From: Allofrancisella guangzhouensis
GTDB taxonomy: Bacteria > Pseudomonadota > Gammaproteobacteria > Francisellales > Francisellaceae
Direction of reading: 5' to 3'
Assembly: GCF_000815225.1 (NCBI RefSeq)
Contig: NZ_CP010427.1
Span: 806,001 to 870,000, forward strand
Length of the DNA: 64,000 bases
Shown in pieces: positions 11,334-21,001 of the stretch; position 1 is the stretch's first letter, and each line of letters begins with the position of its first letter. The notes below the pieces were generated by a model. The model was not told the origin of the DNA, did no database searches, and saw only the letters and a list, made by a program, of their open reading frames with translations. The position numbers and the translations under genes are program-made.

Positions 11334-11663
11334 ATGTCAAGAATATCATCTTTACAAGACCCATTTTTGAATGCGTTAAGAAAAGAAAAAATTAGTGTAT
11401 CTGTATACTTAGTTAATGGAATTAAGCTACAAGGGCAAATCGAAGCTTTTGATCAGTTTTGTATAGTGCTTAGAAACACAGTAAACCAAATGGTTTATAA
11501 GCATGCTATTTCAACAATAGTACCAGCTAAGAGTGTAAGAATGGTTTATAGTTCATTTAATCCATATCATCAAAATTCTAATGACGATCAAGATGAAAAT
11601 GTAGATGATATTCACACAGACGAACTTGAAATTCAAGAAAGTAACGAACATATTGAACAATAA
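11334..11663 (+). CDS. hfq: RNA-binding protein Hfq
   Basis: Hfq is the hexameric Sm-like RNA chaperone that pairs small RNAs with mRNAs. The Sm1 motif ([36 protein letters not shown], residues 6-41) and Sm2 motif ([10 protein letters not shown], about 54-63) are clear. The C-terminal tail, about 40 residues, is strongly acidic ([17 protein letters not shown]). The total of 109 residues is typical for the genus. An AAAGGAAG ribosome-binding site precedes the ATG. hflX follows 49 bases downstream. Confidence 0.97.
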   Translation: MSRISSLQDPFLNALRKEKISVSVYLVNGIKLQGQIEAFDQFCIVLRNTVNQMVYKHAISTIVPAKSVRMVYSSFNPYHQNSNDDQDENVDDIHTDELEIQESNEHIEQ

Positions 11664-11712
11664 TACCTTTTTTCTTTTTCTTTATTAATTCCATTGTGAG
11701 GTACATTATTTA

Positions 11713-13017
11713 ATGGAATTTTTCCAATCTTATGATGCAGGCAGTAAATGCTTGCTGGTAAATATAAATTTTAAATACCGTCGAGAACTAAATGCTGACG
11801 CCGTTGAGCTAAAAGGTTTAGTATTAGCAGCAGATAAAGTTGTACTAGATTCTCTAGATTTTAACCATCCAGAGCCTGACATAAAGTATTTTTGTGGTAT
11901 GGGTAAGATGGAGATGATAAAAAATAAACGTGATGAAATAGAAGCTGATCTTGTAATCTTTAATCATCCTTTAAGTCCATCTCAAGAGCGAAACATAGAG
12001 AAATACCTTGAATGCAAGATAATGGATAGAACGCGGCTTATATTAGAGATATTTTCCTTACGGGCCAAAACACATGAAGGTAAGTTACAAGTTGAGCTAG
12101 CTCAATTAAATTATCAGTCAACTAGGTTGGTTAAAGGTTGGACTCACTTAGAAAGGCAAAAAGGTGGTATCGGTGTACGTGGTGGACCAGGTGAGACTCA
12201 GCTTGAGATAGATAGACGCTTGATTAGACAAAGGATTAAGCAGATAACTCAAAAATTAGAAAAAGTAAAACACCACCGAGATCTAAGTAGGTCATCTCGT
12301 CGTAAAAATAACATCCCCACGATTTCATTTGTAGGCTACACAAATGCAGGTAAATCAACATTATTTAACAAACTCACGAATGCTCAAGTTTTAGTAAAAG
12401 ACCAGTTATTTGCAACCCTAGATCCAACTTTACGTAAAGTAAGCATACCTAAGCTAGGTGAGGTAATCTTCTCAGATACTGTAGGGTTTATCAAAAACCT
12501 ACCTCATGATTTGGTCGAAGCTTTTCATGCAACCTTAGAGGAAGCTATAGAGTCAGACTTGTTGGTTCATGTTATAGACTATGCTGATGAGGGTTATAAA
12601 AGTTATATAGAGCAAGTTAACAAAGTATTAAATGAAATTGGTATAGGTGATAAAGAAAAAATTTGTGTTTATAATAAGATAGACAAACTTGAAAGTATCA
12701 GACCTAATTTTGTAGCAGTCGATAATTCAGAGGAGAGTGTTATTGCTAGGGTTTACCTTTCAGCAGTAACAGGTGAAGGATTAGATGAGTTTTATACAGC
12801 TTTAGCAACTTTTTTTAATAAGTCATGGTTTAAAGGAACTTTAGAGTTGCCATCAAAATATTCTAAGATTAGATCTATGATGTATGATCTTGGTGTTATA
12901 GAAAAAGAACAAATATCTGAAGAGGGTAATTATATATTAGATATAATTATATCAGAACCCGACTTTGAACGCTTTAATAGAGAGTTTGAATTAGACCTTC
13001 AGCAGTTTTTGGTATAA
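11713..13017 (+). CDS. hflX: ribosome-rescue GTPase HflX
   Basis: HflX is a GTPase that binds the 50S subunit and splits stalled or stressed ribosomes. The N-terminal glycine-rich domain has RGGPGETQLEIDRR around residues 156-169. The G domain follows with G1 GYTNAGKSTL, G3 DTVGFI and G4 NKID. At 434 residues it has normal length. The order hfq-hflX-hflK-hflC is conserved in gammaproteobacteria, and spacing here (25 bases to hflK) supports an operon. Confidence 0.96.
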   Translation: MEFFQSYDAGSKCLLVNINFKYRRELNADAVELKGLVLAADKVVLDSLDFNHPEPDIKYFCGMGKMEMIKNKRDEIEADLVIFNHPLSPSQERNIEKYLECKIMDRTRLILEIFSLRAKTHEGKLQVELAQLNYQSTRLVKGWTHLERQKGGIGVRGGPGETQLEIDRRLIRQRIKQITQKLEKVKHHRDLSRSSRRKNNIPTISFVGYTNAGKSTLFNKLTNAQVLVKDQLFATLDPTLRKVSIPKLGEVIFSDTVGFIKNLPHDLVEAFHATLEEAIESDLLVHVIDYADEGYKSYIEQVNKVLNEIGIGDKEKICVYNKIDKLESIRPNFVAVDNSEESVIARVYLSAVTGEGLDEFYTALATFFNKSWFKGTLELPSKYSKIRSMMYDLGVIEKEQISEEGNYILDIIISEPDFERFNREFELDLQQFLV

Positions 13018-13042
13018 TGTTTCATAGTATAGGAATATAAAA

Positions 13043-14110
13043 ATGATTAAAAAAATAAAACAAAGATGGTTTTGGAATAAAAATTCAGACCAGGGTCCAC
13101 CAGACTTAGAGGAGATGATTAAAAAGTTTTTCTTCAAGAAGAAAAAGGATAATGGTGATGATAATGAAAGTATTTATTCTAAGAATGCTAATAAAAATCA
13201 GAACTTTCAAACGCCTCCATTAGGTAAAATAGCAGCCATAGTAATAGGTTTGCTCATAGCTATTTGGGTCGGTTTTGGGTTTTATGTGGTGCAACCAGCT
13301 GAACAGGCTGCTGTACTTAGATTCGGAAAATTTTCCAAAATAGTTGAGTCAGGGTTGCATTGGTATCCTATGGGTGTAGATAAGGTTTATAAAGAAAATG
13401 TTCAGGAGCTAAAAACTATTTCACTACAAAGAGATATGTTAACTTCAGAAGAGAATATAGTACATATTTCTTTTACAGTACAGTATCGCATTTCAAGTTT
13501 AGAAGATTATTTATTTGCTAATACTGATCCATTCCAACTTTTACAGCAATCATTGGAGAGTGCTGTTAGACAAGTAGTAGGTCAAAGTAATTTATCTGAT
13601 ATCTTAACAACAAAAAGAGCTGCTATAGCGATTCGGGTTAAAGATGAAATGGAAGCTTTATTGAGACAGTACAAATCTGGTATATATGTAAGTGATATTA
13701 TCATGCAGCCAGCACAGGCTCCAGAAGCAGTAAAAGAAGCTTTTGATGATGTTATAAAAGCTAGAGAAGACCAAGCTAGATTACAAAATGAAGCTGAATC
13801 TTATGCAAATAGAATTATACCTGTAGCAGAAGGTAGAGCTCAAAGGATTGTAGATCAAGCAAATGCTTATAAGCAGCAAGTTGTGTTAGAGGCCCAGGCA
13901 GAAGTAGCTCAGTTTGAGCAACTATTACCAATCTATAAAACTAGCCCTGATATTGTAACTAATCAAATGTATTTTGATACAATTTCAAAGGTCTTACAAA
14001 ATAATAAGATTTTTCTAATAGATGGAGATGGTGCTAAAAATATCTTTTATGGCTTAAATGAAGCTCAAAGAAATGTATTAGCATCGTCAAATACACAAGG
14101 GAGTAACTAA
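13043..14110 (+). CDS. hflK: FtsH modulator HflK
   Basis: HflK is a membrane-anchored SPFH/prohibitin-domain protein that with HflC forms a large cage around the FtsH protease. The N-terminal 60 residues are cytoplasmic and charged, one membrane segment lies at about 68-86 (IAAIVIGLLIAIWVGFGFYVV), and the band-7 domain begins with QPAEQAAVLRFGKF. A long coiled coil with repeated Ala/Glu (ARLQNEAESYANRI) completes it. hflC starts 3 bases after its stop. Confidence 0.96.
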   Translation: MIKKIKQRWFWNKNSDQGPPDLEEMIKKFFFKKKKDNGDDNESIYSKNANKNQNFQTPPLGKIAAIVIGLLIAIWVGFGFYVVQPAEQAAVLRFGKFSKIVESGLHWYPMGVDKVYKENVQELKTISLQRDMLTSEENIVHISFTVQYRISSLEDYLFANTDPFQLLQQSLESAVRQVVGQSNLSDILTTKRAAIAIRVKDEMEALLRQYKSGIYVSDIIMQPAQAPEAVKEAFDDVIKAREDQARLQNEAESYANRIIPVAEGRAQRIVDQANAYKQQVVLEAQAEVAQFEQLLPIYKTSPDIVTNQMYFDTISKVLQNNKIFLIDGDGAKNIFYGLNEAQRNVLASSNTQGSN

Positions 14111-14113
14111 AAC

Positions 14114-15031
14114 ATGAAAAACTTATCAAAAATACTCTTGATACTTGTGGTGGTTAGTTTATTCTTAATTTTAAGCAGTAAATTTATAGTAAAACAAGGA
14201 ACAGAGTCTGTACTTTTGAGACTAGGTGAGCTTGTTAAAGAAGATAGTAAAGTAATAGAGTATAAACCAGGAATCCATATCAAAATACCATTCTTGGATA
14301 CAGTTAAAAACTATGATATGAGAAATAGAGTTTTAACAACAGATTCATCAAGAGTAGTTACCAAAGAGAAAAAAGATGTCTTAATAAATGCTTACGTAGT
14401 TTGGAGAATAAATGATATTTCTAGATTCTTCACTAGTACAAGTGGTCTGGTTTTTAGGGCAGAAACCTTATTAAAACAATTTTTAGAATCATCATTAAGA
14501 GCAGAGGTTGGTAAAAATGATATTCAAAGCTTGGTAAATAATGATCGTGATAAGTTGATGATAGCTTTGGCAAAAGACGTTGCTGTTCAAGCTAAAGAAA
14601 TTGGAATCTCTATTGTTGATGTAAGAGTAAATCAAATTGATTTGCCAGAAACTATTACAGAGTCAATATATCAGCGTATGAAGTCATCTAGACATAAAGA
14701 AGCTTCTCGTATAAGAGCAGAAGGTGAGAAAGCTGCAGAAAAAACCAAAGCAGCAGCAGACGCTAAAGTTACTGTAACTATTGCAGAAGCAGAAAAGCAA
14801 TCTAAAATTATAAGAGCAGAGGCAGATGCAAAAGCTGCTAAAATATTTGCAGATGCTTACGCTAGCTCAATACCATTATATGAGTTTTTAAAGAGTATGA
14901 ACTCATATAAAGAAAGTTTTAGTGGTAAGAACGAAGTAGTATTTATGCTTAAACCAGATAGCAAATTTTTTCAAGGTTTTAAATTAAAACCAGATAGTAA
15001 ACTTGCTGAAGATATGAAAAAGGCTAAATAG
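14114..15031 (+). CDS. hflC: FtsH modulator HflC
   Basis: HflC is the partner of HflK, again an SPFH protein with an N-terminal membrane anchor (residues 7-25). The band-7 domain starts at VKQGTESVLLRLGE, and a coiled coil (KTKAAADAKVTVTIAEAEKQSK) runs to about residue 245. A late stretch repeats LKPDSK twice (QGFKLKPDSKLAED after MLKPDSKFF), a small internal duplication near the C-terminus. It overlaps hflK's transcription unit with only a 3-base gap. Confidence 0.96.
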   Translation: MKNLSKILLILVVVSLFLILSSKFIVKQGTESVLLRLGELVKEDSKVIEYKPGIHIKIPFLDTVKNYDMRNRVLTTDSSRVVTKEKKDVLINAYVVWRINDISRFFTSTSGLVFRAETLLKQFLESSLRAEVGKNDIQSLVNNDRDKLMIALAKDVAVQAKEIGISIVDVRVNQIDLPETITESIYQRMKSSRHKEASRIRAEGEKAAEKTKAAADAKVTVTIAEAEKQSKIIRAEADAKAAKIFADAYASSIPLYEFLKSMNSYKESFSGKNEVVFMLKPDSKFFQGFKLKPDSKLAEDMKKAK

Positions 15032-15047
15032 TAGGAGTCATTAAAAA

Positions 15048-15533
15048 ATGAGTTTAGTAAAAATACTATTTGTATGCAAGGGCAATATTTGTAGGTCACC
15101 AACTGCCCATGGGATATTTAGAGATATCGTTAAGCAAAATAGCTTGTATGAGACTATTTCGATCGCTTCTGCCGGTACTTGTTCACGTAAATGGGGTCAT
15201 GAAGGTGACTTTGCAGATATTAGGTCAATAGAAATGGCAAAGAAATATGATTGTGATTTATCAGATTTAACCTCAGAGCAGTTGGAAGAGTTTCATTTTA
15301 ATGATTATGATTATATATTAGTTATGGATCAGGAAAATCTTGATACAATGAAGCAAATGTTTCCTAGTGCTGATTTTTCGAAGGTTTCTAAAATTTTAGA
15401 TTATGCTCCAACAATTTCTTTAACCGATGTGCCTGACCCATATTATGAAAATAATTTTGAAAAAGTTTTCCTAATGTTAGACACAGCATGTCACCAGTTT
15501 CTTGAAAAAATAAGAAAAGAGCATAACTTATGA
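15048..15533 (+). CDS. low-molecular-weight protein tyrosine phosphatase
   Basis: The protein starts with the signature loop CKGNICRSP (residues 10-18; catalytic Cys10 and Arg16 of the CX5R motif) and carries the general-acid loop DPYYEN near residue 128. At 161 residues it has the family length. Such enzymes dephosphorylate tyrosine kinases of capsule synthesis in some bacteria, but no capsule genes adjoin it here. A ribosome-binding site AGGAG lies upstream. Its end overlaps engB by 4 bases. Confidence 0.9.
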   Translation: MSLVKILFVCKGNICRSPTAHGIFRDIVKQNSLYETISIASAGTCSRKWGHEGDFADIRSIEMAKKYDCDLSDLTSEQLEEFHFNDYDYILVMDQENLDTMKQMFPSADFSKVSKILDYAPTISLTDVPDPYYENNFEKVFLMLDTACHQFLEKIRKEHNL

Positions 15534-16123
15534 ATTATCACCATGCAAAATATATAATGGGTGCTGCTAAAGTTACTCAGCTTCCAGAGGATATTGGAAT
15601 TGAAGTTGCTTTCGCAGGTCGCTCTAATGCCGGTAAGTCTAGTGCTTTGAACACATTAACAGAACAAAAAAGTTTAGCAAGAGTAAGTAAGACACCAGGT
15701 AGAACTCAGCTTATAAACTTATTTGATCTGAGTGATAATAAACGTTTGGTTGACTTACCAGGATATGGTTATGCTAAAGTTTCTGAATCTATAAAGAAAG
15801 TATGGCAAAGAGAGATGGAGCACTATTTGACTTCTCGTCAATGTTTGAAGGGAGTAGTTCTTTTAGTAGATTCTCGTCATGAGTTAAAAGAGTTTGATTG
15901 TTTGATGATAGAGATGGCAATTTCATATGATCTAAATTTACATATTCTTCTTACCAAAGCTGATAAACTTAACAATAAGCAAAAAGCAGAAGCTAATAGA
16001 ATGCTTGAAAGTTTTATTAAAAATTTTAAATCAACAGAAAAAGTTTCTTATCAACTATTTTCTTCTTTAAGTAAATTGGGGCTTGATAAGTTTAAACAAA
16101 AGTTAGATTCTTGGTATTTATAA
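15530..16123 (+). CDS. engB: ribosome biogenesis GTPase EngB (YsxC/YihA)
   Basis: EngB is an essential small GTPase for assembly of the large ribosomal subunit. G1 is GRSNAGKSS (about residues 30-38), G3 is DLPGYG, and G4 is TKADK. The 197-residue length is typical. It overlaps the preceding phosphatase gene by ATGA, so the two are translated together. It converges with the transporter gene at 16127. Confidence 0.96.
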   Translation: MNYHHAKYIMGAAKVTQLPEDIGIEVAFAGRSNAGKSSALNTLTEQKSLARVSKTPGRTQLINLFDLSDNKRLVDLPGYGYAKVSESIKKVWQREMEHYLTSRQCLKGVVLLVDSRHELKEFDCLMIEMAISYDLNLHILLTKADKLNNKQKAEANRMLESFIKNFKSTEKVSYQLFSSLSKLGLDKFKQKLDSWYL

Positions 16124-16126
16124 TGT

Positions 16127-16843
16127 TTACGAATTCTTTGGTTTTATAAACGCTAATAGATAAAATAAAGGAGCATTTATAATAGCAATTATGTATTTAA
16201 TTAATAGTGTAGAGAATACTACCTCTAAAGCATATTGCATAGGAATAATGCCAGCAAATGCAAAGCTGTAAGTTATTAGGACAGTATCAATAATTTGAGA
16301 AACTAACGTAGAGGTTGTATTTCTAAACCAAAGCCACTTTATGCCATTACTATAGCTTTTAAGTTTTGCGTATATTAAAACATCAAAAAGCTGTGAAATT
16401 AGATACACTAAATTTCCTATTATAACAGCTTTAAGGGCGCCACCACTTAGAGAAAAGAAAAAATCAAGAGCGTTGCTAGATTTTTTATAAAATTCATCAT
16501 TACTGACAGTTTGGTAGAATGTTGATATAAGCATTAACAATATAAATGAAATCCCAAAAAAAACAGATATTAATACAACTCTGCGAGCCTCACTTCTTCC
16601 GTATTTTTCATTTAGCAGATCATTAGCCATAAAAATGCCGCCAAACATTACATTGCCAAGAGTCGCTATAATATGTAGACCAAATATATTGTATTCAACA
16701 GCTTTATTTACTTGTATATTAGCAGCTATAAGGCTAATGATTATAAATATAGTGACTCCTTTTTTTCCAAATAATCTAAAAGCTAAAAAAAGAATAAAAA
16801 AATCAATAAAAGTATAAAATATAAGTAATTCAAAATTAGACAT
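16127..16843 (-). CDS. yhhQ: queuosine precursor transporter (YhhQ, DUF165 family)
   Basis: This 238-residue membrane protein has about six hydrophobic helices and matches the YhhQ/DUF165 family, whose E. coli member imports queuosine precursors used in tRNA modification. Family-like features are MANDLLNEKYGRSEARRVV and the later WLWFRNTTSTLVSQIIDT. I chose ATG at 16843, behind AAGGA, because the residues upstream in the longer open frame look like translated leader DNA. It is divergent from the glyoxalase gene. Confidence 0.88.
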   Translation of the reverse strand: MSNFELLIFYTFIDFFILFLAFRLFGKKGVTIFIIISLIAANIQVNKAVEYNIFGLHIIATLGNVMFGGIFMANDLLNEKYGRSEARRVVLISVFFGISFILLMLISTFYQTVSNDEFYKKSSNALDFFFSLSGGALKAVIIGNLVYLISQLFDVLIYAKLKSYSNGIKWLWFRNTTSTLVSQIIDTVLITYSFAFAGIIPMQYALEVVFSTLLIKYIIAIINAPLFYLLAFIKPKNS

Positions 16844-16949
16844 GTTAATCCTTAGTTTTGATAATCCTGGATGTTTGCGAACAGGGGAAATAAAATTTGT
16901 TATAATATAACAAACTAAATTTATAAAGACAATTTTAGAAGGTGGGGTT

Positions 16950-17339
16950 ATGAGATTTGCACACGTGATGATAAGAGTTAGAGATTTGGACAAGTCTATA
17001 AAATTCTATACTAATATACTAGGAATGAAGGTTATTAAAAAAACTGATAATCAAGAGTATAAATATACTTTAGTGTTTTTGAGCTATGGAGATATTAATG
17101 ATAACACAGTGCTTGAATTAACATATAACTGGGGGGACCATGAGTATAACCATGGTAATGCTTTTGGGCATTTATGTATGGAAGTAGATGATGTTTACAA
17201 AGCTTGTCAAGATGTTATATCTAAAGGGGGTGTTGTCACACGTCAAGCAGGTCCTGTGAAAGGAGGCACATCTGTTATAGCATTTATCAAAGATCCTGAT
17301 GGATACCAAATAGAACTGATTGAGAAAAAAGAGAGATAA
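16950..17339 (+). CDS. gloA: lactoylglutathione lyase (glyoxalase I)
   Basis: Glyoxalase I isomerises the methylglyoxal-glutathione adduct to lactoylglutathione. The protein begins MRFAHVMIRVRDLDKSIKFYTNILGM, with His5 as the first metal ligand. It continues with LELTYNWG, AFGHLCMEVDD and DPDGYQIELIE, which carry the remaining glyoxalase metal-site positions. At 129 residues it is a normal single-domain bacterial enzyme. An AGAAGGTGGGG ribosome-binding region precedes it. Confidence 0.95.
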   Translation: MRFAHVMIRVRDLDKSIKFYTNILGMKVIKKTDNQEYKYTLVFLSYGDINDNTVLELTYNWGDHEYNHGNAFGHLCMEVDDVYKACQDVISKGGVVTRQAGPVKGGTSVIAFIKDPDGYQIELIEKKER

Positions 17340-17348
17340 AATTCGTAT

Positions 17349-17912
17349 ATGAACGTTTTAGTAATAAGAGGTTATTATAGTAAGGGTGATAGCGTTGAAC
17401 ACTGTGAGATAAATGGTTTAAAAGTTAAAATCACAACAGTAGCTTTAGGTAGTCCTATATTTGTTAGACGAAAACTTAATAAAATAATTAATAAATATCA
17501 AGTAAACGCTCAAAACTATGATCTTATTTATGCGATTTCAATGTCAGCTGGAATTTCTTCATTATTAGATAAGAAGTTATATTGTAAATTGCATTTAGTT
17601 ACACCTTTTTTTATACATTATAAAACTATGTTGGTATTAAGAAAGGTTAAATTTAGGAAATTTTTAGGAGCATATTTATTACTGTTATTAAATGGCAGCC
17701 TAGGTAAGCTTAATAAGGCAATTAGGATAACTCTAGCAGAAAATGATGACATAGTAGATAATAAGTTTTTTCAAAGGACATTTGATAAATATAATATCAT
17801 AAAAGGGTCAGGACATACCTTAAGTGATGAGGTTATTCATGACATTATAAAAAAAGATATTGAAAATATATATCCAGAATTAAAATTTTCTAGTGATCAT
17901 GCTGCATCATGA
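17349..17912 (+). CDS. putative small alpha/beta-hydrolase-fold protein
   Basis: I do not recognise this 187-residue protein with certainty. It has an early beta-strand run (NVLVIRGYYSKGD), a possible nucleophile turn in IYAISMSAGISSLL (SMSAG, an atypical form of GxSxG), a late acidic position in TLAENDDIVD and a final GSGHTL that could supply the histidine. That order suits an alpha/beta hydrolase. A central hydrophobic stretch (FLGAYLLLLLNGSLG) may be a core helix rather than a membrane span. It starts 9 bases after gloA and probably shares its transcript. Confidence 0.5.
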   Translation: MNVLVIRGYYSKGDSVEHCEINGLKVKITTVALGSPIFVRRKLNKIINKYQVNAQNYDLIYAISMSAGISSLLDKKLYCKLHLVTPFFIHYKTMLVLRKVKFRKFLGAYLLLLLNGSLGKLNKAIRITLAENDDIVDNKFFQRTFDKYNIIKGSGHTLSDEVIHDIIKKDIENIYPELKFSSDHAAS

Positions 17913-17948
17913 TATAGATATTCATAATTGGATATTTGATCATTATAA

Positions 17949-18194
17949 TTAGCCTTTTGAGATATTAGAGTGATGAATTAACCAATATATCAACAATCCC
18001 CAAACTCCAGATATTAAGCCAATTAAAATCCATATATTTTTAGGCAATAATATTGTCGTAAGTCTTTTATCAAGAATTTTTGGGATATCTTTTGCTATAC
18101 CTAGGCCACAGAACACATGGACAAGTACAGAGAAAACTGTAATTATAGGTATGGAATTATTTATTAGAGCTGTAGAAATACTATTGATGTCCAT
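17949..18194 (-). CDS. small two-helix membrane protein, unknown function
   Basis: The 81-residue product has two hydrophobic helices (about 14-33 and 51-70) and no recognised motif. It starts 9 bases after the stop of the LOG-family gene and has a GGAGAG ribosome-binding site, so it is probably the second gene of that small operon. Function unknown. Confidence 0.65.
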   Translation of the reverse strand: MDINSISTALINNSIPIITVFSVLVHVFCGLGIAKDIPKILDKRLTTILLPKNIWILIGLISGVWGLLIYWLIHHSNISKG

Positions 18195-18203
18195 ATTACT
18201 CTC

Positions 18204-18917
18204 CTAAAATACGATTTTTGCATGCTCTTTGGAGCTATAAGTATTATTATAATGCTCTTGTATAATTTCAACTACTTCTTCAATACTATCGACTAAAGTT
18301 AATAACTCAACTTCTTGTTCTGTTACTACCCCTTTGCTAACCATGGTTGTTTTAATCCACTCTAATAATCCGCCCCAAAAACCTTTACCAAAGAGTATAA
18401 TTGGCATGTAAGCTTTTTTCTTAGTTTGTACGAGGGTTGTTGTATCAAATAGCTCGTCCAATGTCCCAAAACCTCCTGGCATAACAATATATGCCATTGA
18501 ATGTTTAATAAACATCGCTTTACGTGTGAAGAAATATCTGTAAAATAAGGATATATCTTGGTAGCTGTTTGGAACTTGTTCGAAAGGAAGGGTTATATTT
18601 AACCCTACACTTGAGGAACATCCTTGTTGGGCGCCTTTGTTACCGGCTTCCATTATACCTGATCCGCCTCCAGTAATGATAGAAAACCCACTATCAGAAA
18701 GTACTCTGGCTAGCTTCTCTGCTTGTATATAGTGATGATCATCTTCTTTTAGTCTAGCTGATCCAAATATACTTATAGCAGGGGTGATATTATCTAAGCG
18801 TTCATATCCTTCAACAAGTTCGGAGGTTATTTTCATTATATTCCAGCTTGCTTTAGCACGATCAAAGCTTACTTCTCCATGAGCATTAGCTATAATTTTT
18901 TTACCTTTACATTTCAT
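18204..18917 (-). CDS. LOG-family nucleotide phosphoribohydrolase
   Basis: LOG (Lonely Guy) proteins cleave adenosine or cytokinin-type monophosphates to the free base and ribose phosphate. The signature MPGGFGTLDELFD (about residues 151-163) is complete, with a nearby GGGSGIMEAGNKGA nucleotide-binding run. At 237 residues it has an N-terminal extension compared with short LOG proteins. The natural substrate in this organism is unknown; annotations such as lysine decarboxylase for this family are errors. It is divergent from fabI. Confidence 0.88.
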   Translation of the reverse strand: MKCKGKKIIANAHGEVSFDRAKASWNIMKITSELVEGYERLDNITPAISIFGSARLKEDDHHYIQAEKLARVLSDSGFSIITGGGSGIMEAGNKGAQQGCSSSVGLNITLPFEQVPNSYQDISLFYRYFFTRKAMFIKHSMAYIVMPGGFGTLDELFDTTTLVQTKKKAYMPIILFGKGFWGGLLEWIKTTMVSKGVVTEQEVELLTLVDSIEEVVEIIQEHYNNTYSSKEHAKIVF

Positions 18918-19065
18918 ATGTTTATTACCTATACTTAAAATTAATCTAGTGTTTTAATGTTTGATTATTTATAATTATAGCTATTAGTTTAAGATATTCA
19001 TATAATATGTTTTGTTAAGTGTGTTTATCAAAATTTAGTTAAAATCCACAAAGGAGAATAAAAAC

Positions 19066-19848
19066 ATGGGTTTTTTGAAGGGTAAAAAAATATTAGTCAC
19101 AGGTCTTTTAAGTAATAAATCGATCGCCTATGGTATTGCAAAAGCTATGTATAGGGAAGGTGCAGAACTTGCGTTTACGTACGTAGATCAATTTAAGGAA
19201 AGAGTGGAAAAATTGTGCACGGAATTTAATCCAGCAGCTGTTTTGCCTTGTGATGTAACTTCAGATGAACAAATCAAAAATTTATTCGTAGAGTTAAACA
19301 AAGTATGGGATGGGCTTGATGGCATCATTCACTCTATTGCATTTGCTCCTCGTGATCAGTTAGAAGGCAACTTTATTGATTGTGTTACGCGAGAGGGTTT
19401 TGCTATTGCTCATGATATTAGTGCATATTCTTTTGCTGCTTTAGCTAAAGAAGGCCGTCAGATGATGAAAGGTAGAAACGCTTCTTTAGTTGCGCTTACT
19501 TATATTGGTGCTGAAAAAGCTATGCCAAGTTATAATACTATGGGTATTGCTAAAGCGTCTTTAGAGGCTACTGTTAGGTACACTGCTTTAGCTCTTGGTG
19601 AAGATGGTATAAATGTAAATGCTGTTTCGGCTGGTCCTATTAAGACTTTAGCAGCCTCTGGTATTAGCAACTTTAAAAAGATGCTTGATTATAATGCTAC
19701 AGTTTCTCCACTTAAGAAAAATGTTGATATTATGGAAGTTGGTAATACAGTTGCTTTCTTATGTTCAGATATGGCTTCTGGCATCACTGGAGAAGTCATA
19801 CACGTAGATGCTGGTTACCACTGTGTAAGTATGGGTAATGTTCTTTAA
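19066..19848 (+). CDS. fabI: enoyl-[acyl-carrier-protein] reductase (NADH)
   Basis: FabI reduces the trans-2 double bond of enoyl-ACP, the last step of each fatty-acid elongation cycle. It is a short-chain dehydrogenase variant with the FabI-type nucleotide loop [13 protein letters not shown]. The catalytic pair is Tyr156 and Lys163 ([11 protein letters not shown]), with Tyr146 ten residues earlier, as in other FabI proteins. At 260 residues it is a normal length. An AAAGGAG ribosome-binding site precedes ATG at 19066. It stands alone, flanked by divergent and convergent genes. Confidence 0.97.
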   Translation: MGFLKGKKILVTGLLSNKSIAYGIAKAMYREGAELAFTYVDQFKERVEKLCTEFNPAAVLPCDVTSDEQIKNLFVELNKVWDGLDGIIHSIAFAPRDQLEGNFIDCVTREGFAIAHDISAYSFAALAKEGRQMMKGRNASLVALTYIGAEKAMPSYNTMGIAKASLEATVRYTALALGEDGINVNAVSAGPIKTLAASGISNFKKMLDYNATVSPLKKNVDIMEVGNTVAFLCSDMASGITGEVIHVDAGYHCVSMGNVL

Positions 19849-19860
19849 TTTTTCTAACTG

Positions 19861-19883
19861 CTAATTTTCTGATTTAAAATTAG
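19861..19883. terminator. possible bidirectional terminator between fabI and kdsD
   Basis: CTAATTTT and AAAATTAG form an 8-base stem with a 7-base loop between two converging genes. The stem is AT-only at one end and there is no long T tract, so this is a weak candidate. Confidence 0.4.
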
Positions 19884-19904
19884 AAATAACTCTATTTAGG
19901 ATAG

Positions 19905-20873
19905 CTATTTCAAGCCTAATTTTACTAAATCATGCATATTTACTATTCCTAATATATTTCTATTATTATCAACTACAGCAAGATTTGTTATTGCAAATTC
20001 TTCCATTTTCTCCAGTGCTGTGACAGCCATATCGTCTTTAAAAATAGTTTTTGGATTTTTACTCATAACTTGATCGATGGATATTTGAGAGTTGAAATTT
20101 CCTGTTTCAAATATCCTCCTTAAATCACCATCAGTAAAAATGCCTATAAGCTTATTATTTTCAACTATTAACGTATTACCTATACCTTTATCACTAATTT
20201 CTAAAATCGCTTTGCGAATTGTATCTGTAGGTTTAACTGTAGGAATCTCATTCCCTGTACGCATAATATTCTCTACTTTTAATATTAGTTTCTTACCAAG
20301 TGAGCCGCTAGGATGAGAAAAAGCAAAATCCTTTGCAGAGAAGTTTTTTGCTTTTAGTAAAGCTATAGCTAAAGCGTCACCTAGTACTAAAGTTGCGGTA
20401 GTACTTGATGTTGGAGCTAAATTTAGAGGACAAGCTTCTTTATCAACATGTAAGTTAAGTACCACATCACTATTTTTTGCCATCATGGAATTTTGGTTAC
20501 TAGTGATAGTTATTATAGGTATGCTTAAATGCTTTAACATGGGCATTAACCCCAGTATTTCAGCTGAGCTACCTGAATTTGATATAGCTATTAAGATATC
20601 GTTAGAAGTTATCATTCCAAAGTCTCCATGTCCAGCTTCGCCGGGGTGGACAAAAAATGCAGGAGTACCAGTGCTGGCTAAAGTGGCAGCTATTTTTTTT
20701 CCGATATGACCTGATTTACCCATCCCTGTTATGATAACTCGACCACGATTATTAGCTAATATAATTTCACAAGCACGCTCAAATTCTCCACCAATTGTAT
20801 TTTTTAGTTTTTCTAGAGCTTTAATTTCAAGTTCAAAAGTTTTTTGTGCATTTTCTATGTAGTTTTTACTCAT
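19905..20873 (-). CDS. kdsD: arabinose-5-phosphate isomerase
   Basis: KdsD converts ribulose 5-phosphate to arabinose 5-phosphate, the first step toward Kdo in lipopolysaccharide. The N-terminal SIS domain carries ITGMGKSGHIGKKIAATLASTGTPAFFVHPGEAGHGD (about residues 48-85), and two CBS domains fill the C-terminal third. At 322 residues it has normal length. It is divergent from rpe, whose substrate ribulose 5-phosphate it shares. Confidence 0.96.
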   Translation of the reverse strand: MSKNYIENAQKTFELEIKALEKLKNTIGGEFERACEIILANNRGRVIITGMGKSGHIGKKIAATLASTGTPAFFVHPGEAGHGDFGMITSNDILIAISNSGSSAEILGLMPMLKHLSIPIITITSNQNSMMAKNSDVVLNLHVDKEACPLNLAPTSSTTATLVLGDALAIALLKAKNFSAKDFAFSHPSGSLGKKLILKVENIMRTGNEIPTVKPTDTIRKAILEISDKGIGNTLIVENNKLIGIFTDGDLRRIFETGNFNSQISIDQVMSKNPKTIFKDDMAVTALEKMEEFAITNLAVVDNNRNILGIVNMHDLVKLGLK

Positions 20874-21001
20874 TTCTTACAATCTCTTAAAATAAAAAAT
20901 TTAACTAGCTTCTGTATTATAGTTTTAGAACTCTAAGAGCTCAAATATTTTATACGATTATGTTAAAATTGGACTTAATTTGTTATACATGGAAAATAGG
21001 T

